The position numbers and the translations under genes are program-made. Shown piece by piece: positions 1 through 11,856 of a stretch of DNA of 64,000 bases (its first letter is position 1; each line of letters starts with the position of its first letter). The DNA comes from Patellaria atrata CBS 101060. Taxonomy: Eukaryota; Ascomycota; Dothideomycetes; Patellariales; Patellariaceae. The stretch is from assembly GCA_010093705.1 (NCBI GenBank), contig MU006100.1, forward strand, positions 62,001-126,000, given 5' to 3'. Below the pieces are notes generated by a model. The model ran no database searches and was not told the origin of the DNA. It was given only the letters and a program-made list of their open reading frames with translations.

Positions 1-535
1 ATCACATCACGCTCACTCACTCACTCACCCACAGACGCAAAAAGTCCCACGAATCAATTACACAGTCACAACTAAGACTTCATAACCACTAAAAGCAGAG
101 AAAGAAACACCGATGACTAAGGTGAGAACAAATATGAGAACAGAAAGAGGAGACGCAAACTCCAAAGAGCTCCGATACCACAGTCGCCGCGACTCGGACG
201 CCGGTAGCACTTCATCACCAGATCCCAAATATAATTCATCGAAAGGAAGTGAGGATAGAGGATTGGGTGAAGGGGGGGGTTCGAACAACTACAGAAGGGT
301 ACTGTACTTCTCCGTTTCGTATTGCCCTCTCCCCTGGTCCTAGTGAAGAGAATCCATGATCAAATCCCGATGGCGGCTAAAAGAAGAGAAGGGGAGAATT
401 GAATAAACACAAAGCTCAACCTCGGGCGTATCAACAAACCAATTTCCGTAGTCCCATAACCTTAGCATGAAACATCGTATCTACCTCCACCGTATTCTCA
501 TGTTGTTGGGATAAGACTGTACTTGGGGGAGGTAC
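1..535. other. window edge, no firm gene
   Basis: A short open frame of 76 codons lies on each strand (plus 113-343, minus 58-288), overlapping each other. The plus frame is hydrophilic and low in complexity. The minus frame has one hydrophobic stretch. Neither resembles a family I know, so I leave both uncalled. The stretch also holds the 3' flank of the AAA ATPase gene that ends at 536. Confidence 0.4.
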
Positions 536-3500
536 TTAGGTATACGACCTCATCGCGTCCAAATACCCAGTTCCGCCCTTCAAATCCCTATCAAAACTCT
601 CTGCAACCTCGAGCACCCTTTTGATATGCTCGAGACTCAACTTCATCTTTTCATTTACAGCGAGAGCCTGAGCCGTCCTGACCACGTTCTTGATCTATTC
701 AAATATTAGCATAACTCACCATATCCCAAGACGCAAAAGGGTTACTCACCTGTCGTCCGTTAAGGTTCTTCCTAGCCAACTCGTCGTAATCCCGTTCCTG
801 GAAAGGCATGATCTCAATGCCTTCCATAACGCGCACCTTCTCCAAGAACATCTTCCAGATCTCCTTCTTGGCTCTGGCAGACAGCTCTTCGTACCTCAGC
901 GCGACATGAATACGGGACTGGAAAGCATCGTCGAATGTCTCAACGCGGTTGGTGGTCAAGAACAAGATACCCTGGAAATATTCGAGGAGGCGGAGGAAGA
1001 TGGAGACGAGGGCATTGCGGTGAATGTCGTGAACTTCGCGCTTTTCGAGGAAGACGTCTGCTTCATCAAGTAGAAGAACTGAAAACAAAACATTAGTATT
1101 ATAAAGTTTTGTTCAAGGGAAAGGATGTTCTTACCAGCACCCCAACTGTGCGCAATATCCATGATCTTTTGCAACTCATGCTCTAACATCCTACTATCCG
1201 TACCCAACTCACCCGCACTGACGGCATAAAGCGGACATTTCAAGAATTCCGCAATACCCTCCGCCGTCAGTGTCTTACCTACACCGGGAGGACCATGTAG
1301 CACGAAGACGAGACCGCGGCCCTTGCCTTGCACGACATCGTCGATAGTCTCGGCGGCGTGGAACTTGTGGGTTGAGACGAGTGCCGAGACAATGCTCTTC
1401 TGATTCGCGGGGAGGACTAGCGACTCGAACGCGCCTTCGTTCCATTCGATATCTCGCACTCCGGACAAGGAAAACTCGAGCCAGAGTTTCTCTGAGAACG
1501 CAAATCCAAGGACTACCGGGGAAGCAATGAGTAGCTCTTCGGGGGTGAATTCTTGCTTCTTAGCATCATCACCCTCAAGTGTATCCAGCTTCTCAGTATG
1601 AATTTCTAAGCCATCGTCATCAACGGGAACACGGACGACATGCGGTTTGTCATCAGAATCGAAGATAACCTTAAGCTTTGTCTTCTCCTTATCCTCGCCC
1701 TCTTCAAGGTTCTGCGGGCCCTCTGCACCCTCAGGCTGCTCGTCGCTCTCGCTGTCGGCACAGCAGTCATCACACTCATCATCGGTGTCATTAACCAGAT
1801 CATCCGGGTCCTTTGGTTTGATCAACGAGATCGAATAATTTGGATTGATGCGTCTGAAGATAGCAGGATCGATCATGATACGGCCGTTGATATTGACTTT
1901 CGCAACAGCCTTCTTCTTCTTCTGGAAAGCAAGACCCTTGTGGAAGCGATAGTTCATACCTGTCATGTTCACAAAGCGAGTACCACGTTCGATGAGCTGC
2001 TTTTGCAGACCTTCGGGGTCTTTGTGGTATTTGAGAGGGTAGGTTGCGAGGCTGGTGATCTTGCGAGGACCTTTGAAAGAGTCGACGTTCACTTCGAAAT
2101 CCCCAAGACCGAAGTTCTTGCCGTCATACTCGAGATACCGACCTTCGATGCAATACCATTCACCGCGCATGAATGAACTTTCCTTGTTAGCGTAGTCGAC
2201 CTTGAAACACCTCGGATCATCGACGGAACCGTAAGTAGTGGTGTAAGCGATGGTATTGGGTTTGAACAATGCCCACAACAGCTCAAAAGTGATGTTCCCG
2301 GCTTCCAGCAGAGGGTAGAGAGTCTTCTTAGTCTCATCGTAATCCTCGTCTAGATAGCTAATAAGAAGTTTGCAATGAGAAATCTGCGTCGAAAGTCTTC
2401 TCTTCACCTTCTTCTTCGACTCTTTCTTGATCTTCGCCTTGAGAGTCTTCTTAGAGTAAGTGCGGATCTCCTCTAAGTACAAGAACAGCATGTTGGGATC
2501 GACGCTCGGCTGTTCCTCTACGAGAGAAACACCCTTGACCTCCTTCATCACCTCTGCAAGAGCTTCTTTTAGCGGCTTGGATTTGATGTCGACGACGGTA
2601 TTACGATACTTGTTCTCCCAATCGAACTTCCGCCTAACAGTGAAAATATACTGATCGAACTCATCCTCTTGGTCTTCCGCACTCTCTGTGAGTTTATAAT
2701 TGTGAATAGTGCTATCCCACAGTTGATCGACCCTCTTGAATTCCAAGGTGCTAGCCCGCTTGCTAGTCTTCTTTGATTTGACATTCTTCTTCTTTCCCTT
2801 CTCCTTGGTCTTCTTGGTCGCTGCTTGCAGCTGCTGAGCTTGAACACTTAGTTGGAGCGCTTGCAGTTGCTCTTGTATCCGCGCAGTCTGATCGGTGACA
2901 TCTGCCGTGATCGCATCCTCAGTAGTTTCTTCACTCTCTGACGAGCTCTCCTTATGCTTTCGCGACTTCTTGGAGGCGCGTCTACGTCGGTGTCGGGCCG
3001 ATTCGTCATCCGAGGAATCCGAATCGGAGCTTGAATCTGAATCAGAGGAATCGGAATCTGAGTCGGAATCGTAATGTCTGGACTTCTTATGCTTTTTGGC
3101 CTTTGCCTTTGCCTTCTTGATGGCCTTCCTCTTCTTCCGCTCTTTAGCCTTGGCTTTTTCGTCTTCCGATGAGCTCGAAGAGGAGCTCGAGGAGCTATCT
3201 GAATCCGACTCGGAGTCCTCCTTCGAAGAACTGTCTGAATCCGAATCCTCTTTCTTCGACTTCTTACCCTTCTTCTTGGATTTCTTCGAGTTGCTCTTCT
3301 TACACTTTTTCTTCATGGTTGAGGGTCTTCCGCCAGTTTCCTTGGTGCTGATCTCTGCGGGACTCGTGGACGGCTCCGCATTTTGTGTGATTTCTACATC
3401 CTCTACATTTGTATCCTTCCTAGCAGTTTCCATTTTGTTACGCACGATGTCGGCGATATCGAGCTGTTTTGGTGGAACGGCTCGATTTGGGGTGTCAGAT

Positions 3501-3589
3501 GGTGTTGATGTGGGGGTGAGTATAGTTGTGTCTTTGGATGCAGATGACGATGCTTTAGGTGACGAGTTTCTGGTGGCTTGTTTGCTCAT
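536..3589 (-). CDS. AAA+ ATPase with DUF7025-type region
   Basis: Three exons: 3589-1135, 1078-750 and 694-536, giving 980 aa. The introns (1079-1134, 695-749) have GTAAGA and GTGAGT donors and restore phase exactly. The start at 3589 (MSKQ) is the first ATG of the open frame. Residues about 60-290 are low complexity, with runs of Lys and of Ser/Asp/Glu and a Gln-rich coiled-coil-like stretch. Residues about 390-500 (around LLWALFKPNT) look like the DUF7025 region that fungi place before an AAA domain. Walker A GPPGVGKT lies near residue 765. Walker B LLLDEAD lies near 820, just after the first splice junction. FLTTNRVETFD fits sensor 1, with conserved arginines following. A further acidic linker (residues about 590-660) precedes the ATPase. 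The likely role is an ATP-driven remodelling factor. The substrate cannot be told, and the charged N-terminus suggests a nuclear protein. Confidence 0.9.
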
Positions 3590-4931
3590 CGGATACGGAC
3601 TCCTCTTGCAATCACGGGATATGCGGAGATGTACTCTGAACTGTGCAGAATGTTCTACTCCGTACGCTGTCAAACCATATGTTCCGTGGGGAACGGCGGA
3701 TGTCAACTCACATGTATGTACAGCAGATCAAGGCTCGATAGTTCCGTGTCACCAAAAAAGAGTAGAACTAGATGAGATGATATATGACTTTGAGAAAAAG
3801 ATATTGCCACAGTCCACAAGACGGAACTGCAGCTTTTATAAATCAACAGGCGGGAGATGCCTAGTTATACCTCTTTTGCGAGCCAATAGGCCTATGAATG
3901 GTGCAGCTTCTCACCGCAGGTACATTCAAGGTTACTTTGCATGCGGTAAGATCGGTGAGCAAGAGGTGCTGGTGTAGTGCGAGCTCCCTTGTCCTCGTTG
4001 ATCGAATGAACGAGTGTCAAGGGATTTCTGGGATCGTGTTGCCTAGACCAGCAGTTCGCCTAGTCCCAGGCCAAGGGGAAGCTTGGGGCACTGAACCTAC
4101 TGAGGTGGCCGAAAGATGGGTGCACTACTCGGTGCAAGTGGCCCCTTCCCAAGCCCTTATGGGTTAATAGATGCAAGTCGAGCTTTTGGCAGTACTCGCA
4201 CCGCCCCATCAACTTGTTGATCATCACCTCATACCCCCAAGGACTCCCCCCCAAGGGTACCTACACATGTGCCCGTTACCAGTTGCCACCGAGTAGACTG
4301 AACAGTATGGAAGTACAGCAACTCACAGAAACATTCCCAACAACGTGATATATGGGCCTATCGCAACATAAACCGGAAAGTAATGTCGTGTAATCATTGT
4401 CTATTACTCTATCCCGGTTCTTGGAGCATCACGAAGAAAACTGAATGGTAACGAAGATTTTTCGTAGAAGCCTAACCAGCGTACAACTAACATGACTCCT
4501 TAAACTATCGTCCGACCTCCCATCAACCATGTCGACGATGATTCATCCGCTGAGGTAACTCAAAATAAGTTAAGAGATATTGAATTTCTTACCAGATGCG
4601 GCTTCATGGTGGTCAGCGGTGGTCGGCCCTGGTGATCCCTTGCTTGCTCCAGCTGATCTGGGGTATCTTCAATATCATATCGCACTCAGCACTGCCAGCC
4701 TTGCTACTCTCTTTGGTTACCACTTCCAAGCAACAAGGGGAAGGTATTCTTCTCGAAACGTTAAACATTTCACCACAGAGCGGAGGAAAAAACATGACAG
4801 CCTCGTCGCCGGTTGTCGCTGCGAAGAGCGGAAGTGTACTGTACCATCCCAACAGCTCTCAACAGTCCAACTGGAAAGCGCCGCATCATGCAGCTAATCA
4901 TGCAGTACCTACGTGTATATCACACAACGCT
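3590..4931. other. intergenic, no gene recognised
   Basis: This is the 5' flank of the AAA ATPase gene and the 3' flank of the PTEN-like gene. Overlapping frames of 60-145 codons occur on both strands (for example 4580-5027), but none shows a family motif or a conserved-looking pattern. I see no RNA gene. Confidence 0.4.
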
Positions 4932-6814
4932 CTAAGAGCTCGACGTCAATTTCTTTTCTTTCTTCAAATGCCCCAGTGCATGCTGGTGCGCCGTCTCCAT
5001 CTCTGCTTCTGGCTTGCCGTCAGGTAGAGCGTTCGTAGAGATATGTGCCACTCCTTGAACGATACCCGCGACGGAAGAATGCGTGGGTTCCGGCGATTGG
5101 ACCCTCGGAGTTTCCGTGGAAACGGCATTGTCTGCCGTTCCGTCTAGATTCCCGGAGAGTGCAGGTTCGGAGGAACTATGGGGAACGGCAGGATGATTCT
5201 TGGGGAAGAGACTATTTTGCGAATCGGTCGGCGCATGTATGCTCTCCTCCCCGTCGGGACCACGGGGACGAACGGCAGCATGCTCCATCTTCTCCGCAAG
5301 GTGCGATCCCTCGTGACCCAGTGCTACCTTTGCTTTCCTTGTCCTACCTTCATCGTCTCCGACCGGACTGCTCGCTCGAATGCCGATGTCTTTGTTTGCT
5401 CCGGATGCTGAATGATCCACTCCTCTCCAGTCTGCTGGAGTGCTCTGCTTCACTTCCTCGCCCTCTTCCGGTTCAGTGATGACTACTTGTGGTCCTCCAC
5501 TTTCAGAGTCAAGTGCACGCCAGACGACAGCAACTTTGTCGAACGCCCTCGTGCCCTTGCGACTGCTGCCTTTGATACCATCCAGCTTGTCCCACTCCAG
5601 CTCAAAGACACCTGAAACATCTGCATTTCCGTCTTGCTTGTCACCGTTGCCCTCGAAGAATGCGTTAAACCAGACGTGTGAAACCGCAGTGACCATTGTA
5701 TAGCCCCAAGCTGCTTTGTTACGTCTTTCGAAGTCGATGTTGATATCATTGGTTGGTAAAACTACTCGTTTGGATGGTCGGAAAACGGCATCGCCAGTCT
5801 TTAGTGCCGTGCTTGAACCAGCTTCCGCTGGAGTGTCAAGCTTTTCTTCATCATTCCCCTTCTCGGACTCTCCATTTTGCTTAACTTCGTTCTTCGAGTC
5901 TTTTGAGCTTTTACCATTGTCGTTCCGGCCCATAACATCGTTCACAACGTCCATAAAACCACTTTCCTCAATGATCGTCCCATTGATAAGCTCCCTCTCC
6001 TCCTTCGTGAATGTGTGGAAAGTCTTGATAGTCTTGCCTTCTTCCACGAATCCATCCACTGAGATCTTAACCCCATCTCTTAATCCCCAAATATGTACTT
6101 CCAGAACTTCCACCTGCCGTTCCACATAGATCTTCCCTCCTTTCGACCACCTATCCACATACGTGAGCCACCTCACTTGGCTAGGTATCGAGACGCCGGA
6201 CCCAAAACCCGGCCTCATCCTCCTTTCTGTAAACCTCTTCACCGCATCCTCTAATTTCCATCCCTCTTCACTAATCAAATACGAACAACTAGCTGTTCCA
6301 CTCCTGCCCTTCCCGGCCTTGCAATGTACCACGACTACTCGCCCTTTCTCCCCATGCAGCCAATTCCGCATACTCGCCATGATATTTGGTATTAGCGCGA
6401 AGGGTGGTGGATGGTGGTCCGGCCACGGATAGTGCCATATCCGATCGTAGACCTCTGAGTCCGGGTATCCCGTCCCTTCTGCGCGGAACTCCCATATCGC
6501 CCAGTTGTGTTTATGTTTGTGATCGAGGAACTTTACAAGTGCGTTGAGGGGATTGCGATAAGCGCGTTGAGGATAAGTGCCAGAGGGACCGGAGGTGGCG
6601 ATAACTGTGGAAGTGTGAGATAAAATTGGTGGTAGAATTTCCGTTGAGGGGAAACGAACTATTATCTGTTACATAGCAGAGATCTAAACCTGCTTCCTCA
6701 TGTCGAACGCGAGGACTAGCAACAATTTGTCGGAGTAGAGACGTCTGGACTTGTTATGAATATCATATCTGCCAATGAGATAGAAAGGCCTGAAATAGGC
6801 TGCTTACTTACCAT
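4932..6814 (-). CDS. PTEN-like phosphatase (Tep1 family)
   Basis: Three exons: 6814-6812 (only the ATG), 6744-6660 and 6604-4932, giving 586 aa. The first intron (6745-6811) begins GTAAGT directly after the ATG. The second (6605-6659) has a GTTCGT donor. The joined N-terminus begins MTSLLRQIVA and runs through LDLCYVTDNIIATSGPSG, as expected for fungal PTEN homologues. The WPD loop (HYPWPDHHPP) is near residue 90. The P-loop HCKAGKGRSG is at about 124-133, with the catalytic Cys followed by both PTEN-type lysines. A C2-like region follows to about residue 360, and the last 200 residues are polar and disordered. The family dephosphorylates 3-phosphoinositides and opposes PI3-kinase signalling. 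Human PTEN has Thr where this protein has Ser in the P-loop. Without the 3-nt first exon the frame has no ATG, which strongly supports the model. Confidence 0.93.
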
Positions 6815-7139
6815 GTTAAGGGAGACGAAAAAGAGTATTGCAAAGACAATGAGGTGGGATATACTAAAGCTATATATGGTCTTTGGTATGCAGAGTAATT
6901 CCGTTTCACAAAACATTTATGAAGCTTGTGAGTTGAAAGGCAGTGACTATTGTGACATTATTCTGGCAGGTAATGGGAAGACGCGAAGTATGGTGGAGCG
7001 GTGTCATCGGTCACGACTGACAGGGAAGCTAAGAACAAGCATTCGGAAGCGAGCCATGTGCATCGTTATGTGACAGTAGGATACTGTACCAGTACCACAT
7101 CTCAGTTAAATGTTTAAACACACCTCAGTAAGCTGGAAT

Positions 7140-8951
7140 TCAAAATGATTGAGAATTATCCGGGTTAAGTTCTCTCTGCACCTGTTCAATTCGCGGGTCC
7201 TGAGCTGCTCGCATACCCCTTATTAGTTGTGCAAACGTTCCTGCCCTCAACGCAAACCCCTCTGCTTTCATTTCATAGCAATATCTGAGTGCATCATCGG
7301 TATCGCCGTGATTTGAGCAGACGAGCACCAGCCGATCATAAGTCAGCTGGTCTGGTTTGATTTTGAGGGCGACCATCTCCGCCGCTAGGAACATGGCCAA
7401 ATCCTTGCGTACCAACTTGCGACATCCCTGGAGAAGCACGTTGAAGGTAGCTATATTCGGGCCAGTATTGCATAAATTTCGAAGATTCTTGTACTGTTCA
7501 ATCGCAGTGTTAAGAAGCCCAGCTCGAGTAGACGCCTCAATAATACAATTCACAGCTGATACTGGGATGTCTCGATCCTCCTCTTTAAGGGCATGTAAAT
7601 ATTTGAAAGCGGCCGGCGGACGTTCAACATCTTGCCGTAGATATTCATAGATTGTTCTCGTAGTTCCCTCGTCCGGCTGTGCATTCGCAGAGTGCATGAC
7701 ACATAATATGGACAAAGCAGTTGAGACATCTCCATGAGCCATATAGGTGTCTATCAACATTTCGTAGTGTTGGTGCTCAATGACTGTGTTCTGCATTCCA
7801 AATACACGAAACACATCTGTAGCAAGCTCCACGTCACCATAGCGAGCTGCTGTAGTCAGCACATTCAAGCATGCGCCTGATGGTGGATTAAGATAATTTG
7901 TCTGAACGCGCGTATTCCAAACATATGATGTGCCTTCGTGCTTTTACGGGTCGTAAGCGATATGTTTACCATGAAACAAGGAGTACTTACATGGAATGCA
8001 CTACTAGCGACTTCAAGAAAATAATACCATAAAGAAGGTGTCAATTGGGAATCTTCGGTTGTGCGATCCTTCACCATATCTAATGCTTTGTCGATCTCCC
8101 CTACCTGAAGCAACGAATACGTAGCCATATCCAGTAGCCAATCTTGTATCCTGATATTGTCTTCCACCATGAGATCCATTCGATGGAGAGCAAGCTCGAA
8201 CTGTCTTTCGCGGAGTAATCCTGCGACAATGTCATGATGTCCGTCCTCTGTTATCGTGAACCACCGCTGACGCATATACTCAATAATATCGGCCCGCAAC
8301 ACGTAGTGAGGATGAACTGAAAGAACCTAACTAATTGTCAGAGCTACTACAGTATAATTGCATCCAGTGAACCGTTACCTTGAGAACGTCATGGCATGTT
8401 CTCGCATCTAATGCTACGCCCTCCTCTTTCATCTCATGCAGAATCGCAACAACCTCCTGCGCAGATCCAGAAGTATTAACATTTCGAAGTATCAAAGCAG
8501 AGTAGATCTTTAGATTTGGAGGTTCCCTGCGATGCTGGACCAGATTCTCGATAATCCTATCGACTATATCATTTTGACCGTCCAGAGCACGTTTCCTTAG
8601 TAGGGTATAGACCTCTTCAGTTTCGAGGTTCGCAAGGGCTTTAGGTGCTTGATGAAACAAGCTCTTAGACTCAAAATCTAATGTGCTCGGACGTCGTACA
8701 GAAGTCGATGTCGCTGTCGCCAGGGGTCGCCATTGAAAGCGTGGGACATGAGGTCTAGGTTTTCGGCGGCATGCTGTAGTCACCCTCAAAGCATTGGGGG
8801 GTGACTTCTTCACCAATGGGAGCGCATATGAAAATGAGGGACAAAGAGCACGCGAAAGACCGTCGATAATGAATGGAGCTTGCATTGCACGATTGGGGTT
8901 GGAGCAGACGCGAGACAAGAAGTCTCGGAGGTGATGCGGAGAAAAGATCAT
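7140..8951 (-). CDS. mitochondrial pentatricopeptide repeat protein
   Basis: Three exons: 8951-8379, 8326-7991 and 7940-7140, giving 569 aa. The introns (8327-8378, 7941-7990) have GTAACG and GTAAGT donors. The joins VLK/VLSVHPHYVLR and SAFH/HEGTSYVWN keep phase and match the layout of fungal homologues I recall. The N-terminus is Arg/Ser-rich with few acidic residues, as in a mitochondrial presequence. The rest is predicted alpha-helical. The last 250 residues contain degenerate PPR-like helix pairs with the pattern TFNVLLQGC...KPDQLTYDRLV...GFALRAGTFAQLI. PPR proteins bind organellar RNA and control its processing or translation. The target RNA cannot be read from the sequence. It is flanked by the PTEN-like gene and a dead transposon. 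Confidence 0.82.
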
Positions 8952-9089
8952 AACATACGCTTAGTAATCTATTACAAATAACATGCTTCACCAGTCAGTG
9001 GGCCAACCCCACCAAGATCAACCCACGTCTTCAACAAAATCAACAATGCCACTAACATAGAAATTACTTATTACTACTAAGTCGCTTCA

Positions 9090-10194
9090 AGAAAACAGAA
9101 TTTCAAGTATTCGGAAGGCCGCCACATTGTACGATGTTCCTAAGTCTAGACTCCGTCGTCGAGTATACGGGGTAACACCTCAGAGCGCGTCTAACTCGCG
9201 AAAACGAAAGCTACAGCTATCTGAAGAGCAGGGCACTCGTAGAATGGATCCTAGACCATATCATCGACGTACGCCGAATGGCAGACCATTTACTCGCCAC
9301 GCGGGGCCAGACTCCTCCTCCCACACCCGTCGGTAAGAACTGGGTATGCCGCTTTATCAACAACTAGCTAGACCTACAGACAAAATGGAATAGGAAGTTC
9401 CATTCTCAACGCGCGAAATGCGAAGATTGAGACATATTTCGCGAGTGGTACGAGCGCGTAAATGAGACGCGCCAGAAGTACGGCATTCTAGATTCATGAT
9501 AGGTGTATCTGCGACATCGAAAGTCGTTACAAGCTCCGATACTATAGGCCGAGCAATTCTAATACAACCAGGCAATCGCGAATGGTCGACGGCGATTGAG
9601 TGCGTTAATGCGACTGGGTGGGCAATGCCGCCCTTCGTCATCCTTCTAGGAAAGCTCCACCAGTCAAGCTGGTATCGGGGCCTACCTAGTGACTAGATGC
9701 TCGCTGTTAGCGATAATGGCTAGAGGATAGATAAACTAGGATTTGAATGGACTAAGCACTTTAATAACTATTCAAAGTCTTATATGAAAGGGGTCTACCT
9801 TCTACTTATACTTGACGGTTATAGTAGCCACGCGACGCCTGAATTCGACCAATACTATACGGAAAACAAGATTATTACGCTCTATATGCCATCGCATACG
9901 TCACATCGTCTTCAGCCGCTTGGCGTAAGCTGCTACTCCTCTCTAAAGGTCGCGTACGGTCACGAGGTTCAAAAGCTCGCCCGTCATGGAGTCCACCATA
10001 TTGATAAAGAAGACTTCCTAGCAATAACAGGCTCAGCAGGCTCAGCTCATAGCTGAGGAGTTGGAAAATAGGGAGCAGGAAGCCGACCAGTGCTGGGCTG
10101 GTCAGACGGGACAGCGAGCACCACCAACGTGCTCTAACTGTCATAGCCAAGGCCACACAAGGCGTCAATGTACTAGTATCTTAAATAGGTCTTA
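9090..10194 (+). mobile_element. decayed Fot1/pogo (Tc1-mariner) DNA transposon
   Basis: This is the remnant of a transposase gene. Residues read from 9093 match a CENP-B/pogo-type helix-turn-helix (ATLYDVPKSRLRRRVYG, then a second HTH in a shifted frame from about 9231). DDE-domain pieces follow: FMIGVSATSKVV (9495), the second catalytic Asp in LILDGYSSHATPEF (about 9805-9846) and HTSHRLQPLGVSCY (about 9898). The copy is dead. There is a frameshift near 9231 and a stop near 9367. The segment that should carry the first Asp (NFDETGF) is missing near 9494, and the third Asp is Gly in LQPLGV. Most of the sequence between the DDE domain and the C-terminus is deleted near 10030. The tail ends in a CCHC knuckle (CSNCHSQGHTRRQC, about 10136-10177). 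I did not find terminal inverted repeats or a target-site duplication. Confidence 0.85.
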
Positions 10195-10763
10195 AGCATA
10201 ATTTTTTTCGAATATATTTTGTTGTAGTGGAGTAATCGTGCGAAGACGCGGGTTGATCTTGGTGGTGTGGCCCACTGACTGGTGAAGCACGTCACATAAA
10301 ACGTATTTGAAGTGGACAACGCTCAGAAGTATTTCAAAGTAAGATAATAGAGGCCAAGTGCTTTCACTTTTTATGTCAATTTCAGAGATTTGCACTTGTT
10401 AGTAACTGGATTGTTCGTCAATAGCAATGTACACGTTGTTTCAACAAAGTCGAGATGATAAACTCGCTTCATTCGATAACTGTGAACTGCTACTTGGATA
10501 TTGATTCTTATTCACCTGCAATACATGACACCGTAGGTCAAGGTAATCTTTCTGCAGGCATCATATCCAAACCCAGCTCCCTGCTATTACATATGGTTCC
10601 TTCCAGAGATAATATATTGGAGTATTATCAGGTGACATACTCCCAGTACTGCTCTTCGAATACTCCGGATATCGTTTAGGTATTTGGGATATCGAGGTAC
10701 GGGTCGAGATAAATCGGGTTCTGGTAATGGAGGTTATTGGACTGACCACGATGTTGTCTAGGT
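10195..10763. other. intergenic, no gene recognised
   Basis: AT-rich spacer between the transposon relic and the 3' end of LSM4. It holds only short frames of 60-75 codons with no family features. I see no RNA gene. Confidence 0.4.
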
Positions 10764-11273
10764 TCAGGCGTTGCCCCTTCCTCGACCTCTTCCACGACCT
10801 CCGCGACCCATTCCTCGGCCTCTATCTCCTCTGCCACCGTGATCTCCGCGCTGTTGTGACCCTCCTCGTCCTCCGCGGCTAGCCTGTTGAGTCTGTTGGT
10901 GCTCCTTCGCTTGATCTAGGACTTCTTCGGGGATACGTAGGTATTTGATCTACCCACGTTAGCGTTAGTCCATCGAAGCGCAGAGGCGACTGACATTATT
11001 TCCGCGAACATAGACTTCGGGTAATCTATAGAATCTTCCACCATCGGCCATGGTCTGTACCACTTCTTTTAGTGTTAGATTCATCCAGCTATCGCAGTTC
11101 ACTAGATGCCCGTTGAGAGTTTGGCCGTCTTTCAGTTCAACCAGCATTGGATGGCCTTGCGCCGCATTGAGTAGCGCCAAAGGAAGCTTAACAAAGTAAG
11201 GGTCAGCGCGAATCAGACAGACGTTACAGAGCATATGAAGATACCCAAATGCAGCGCACTTGAGACTTACCAT
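10764..11273 (-). CDS. LSM4: U6 snRNA-associated Sm-like protein LSm4
   Basis: Three exons: 11273-11271 (the ATG alone), 11186-10995 and 10949-10764, giving 126 aa. The introns are 11187-11270 (GTAAGT donor directly after the ATG) and 10950-10994 (45 bp, GTCAGT donor, TAG acceptor). The Sm1 motif lies in [17 protein letters not shown] and the [12 protein letters not shown] stretch. The Sm2 motif is VYVRGNN joined to [10 protein letters not shown]. The C-terminus is an RGG/RG-rich tail of about 40 residues, typical of Lsm4 and known in yeast to support P-body assembly. It is part of the Lsm1-7 mRNA decay ring and the Lsm2-8 U6 snRNP ring. It is transcribed away from the membrane-protein gene at 11857, sharing a promoter region of about 580 bp. 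Confidence 0.95.
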
Positions 11274-11856
11274 TGTATTGAACTGTGTAAGGAAAGATCT
11301 GGGTGTTTGACGGGTGCCAGTGATTTAGATTTCTTCTGACGCTCAGTCCGTACGGGTAACACAATCACAACAGAGCAAGCTGTTAGAGACAAAAGTGTAG
11401 TGATTGCAATGACGTGTGGGGTGAGCTTCGAACTAAACAGAGCTGTGGAGCTGTACAAGTCGAAGGTTGTGTTTGAGATGTTTGAAGGTCAAGTTTCGGA
11501 TTAGACAAGGTTCGCCAATTCCTTCCCGTCGCATTCTTCTCCGAAAAGAGACGGCCTGGGGGACAGCCTACTCGACTCAGCCACAACGGGCTTGAGAACG
11601 CGTGGACTGGAAACTCCCTCAAATGTGGGAGGGAATCCTGTTGCCTGAACCTCAAAAAGTACCTCAGGTCTCTTCTTTAACCTTTGCTGTCATCTTCTTC
11701 TCCTAGCATCCGTTTCGTCCGTGTTGCGTTCTTGACCCTCAGTTCATTTCTTTGTGGTGTTTTGAAGCAGAGACCAGCCAGGACTCTGACTTCAGTTCGA
11801 TGCAGTACTTTCTTTTGGTCTAGTATATAATCAATTCTTCATTTCGCTTTAGTATC
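11274..11856. promoter_or_regulatory. divergent promoter region LSM4 / 11857 gene
   Basis: 583 bp between two genes read outward. The plus strand close to 11857 is pyrimidine-rich (11680-11850, many CTT/TCTT runs), which is common ahead of fungal start codons. No specific operator was recognised. Confidence 0.45.

Noticed and set aside
113-343. 76-codon hydrophilic frame at the window edge
   Set aside because: Overlapped by an equally long antisense frame; neither has supporting features.
1640-2176. 178-codon plus-strand open frame
   Set aside because: Antisense to the conserved coding sequence of the AAA ATPase gene; no family pattern of its own.
3096-3977. 293-codon plus-strand open frame, Phe/Ser/Leu-rich
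   Set aside because: Mirror of the Lys/Ser/Asp-rich repeats of the AAA ATPase; composition is explained by the opposite strand.
4580-5027. Two overlapping plus-strand frames (105 and 143 codons)
   Set aside because: No recognisable motif, overlapping each other and the 3' end of the PTEN-like gene.
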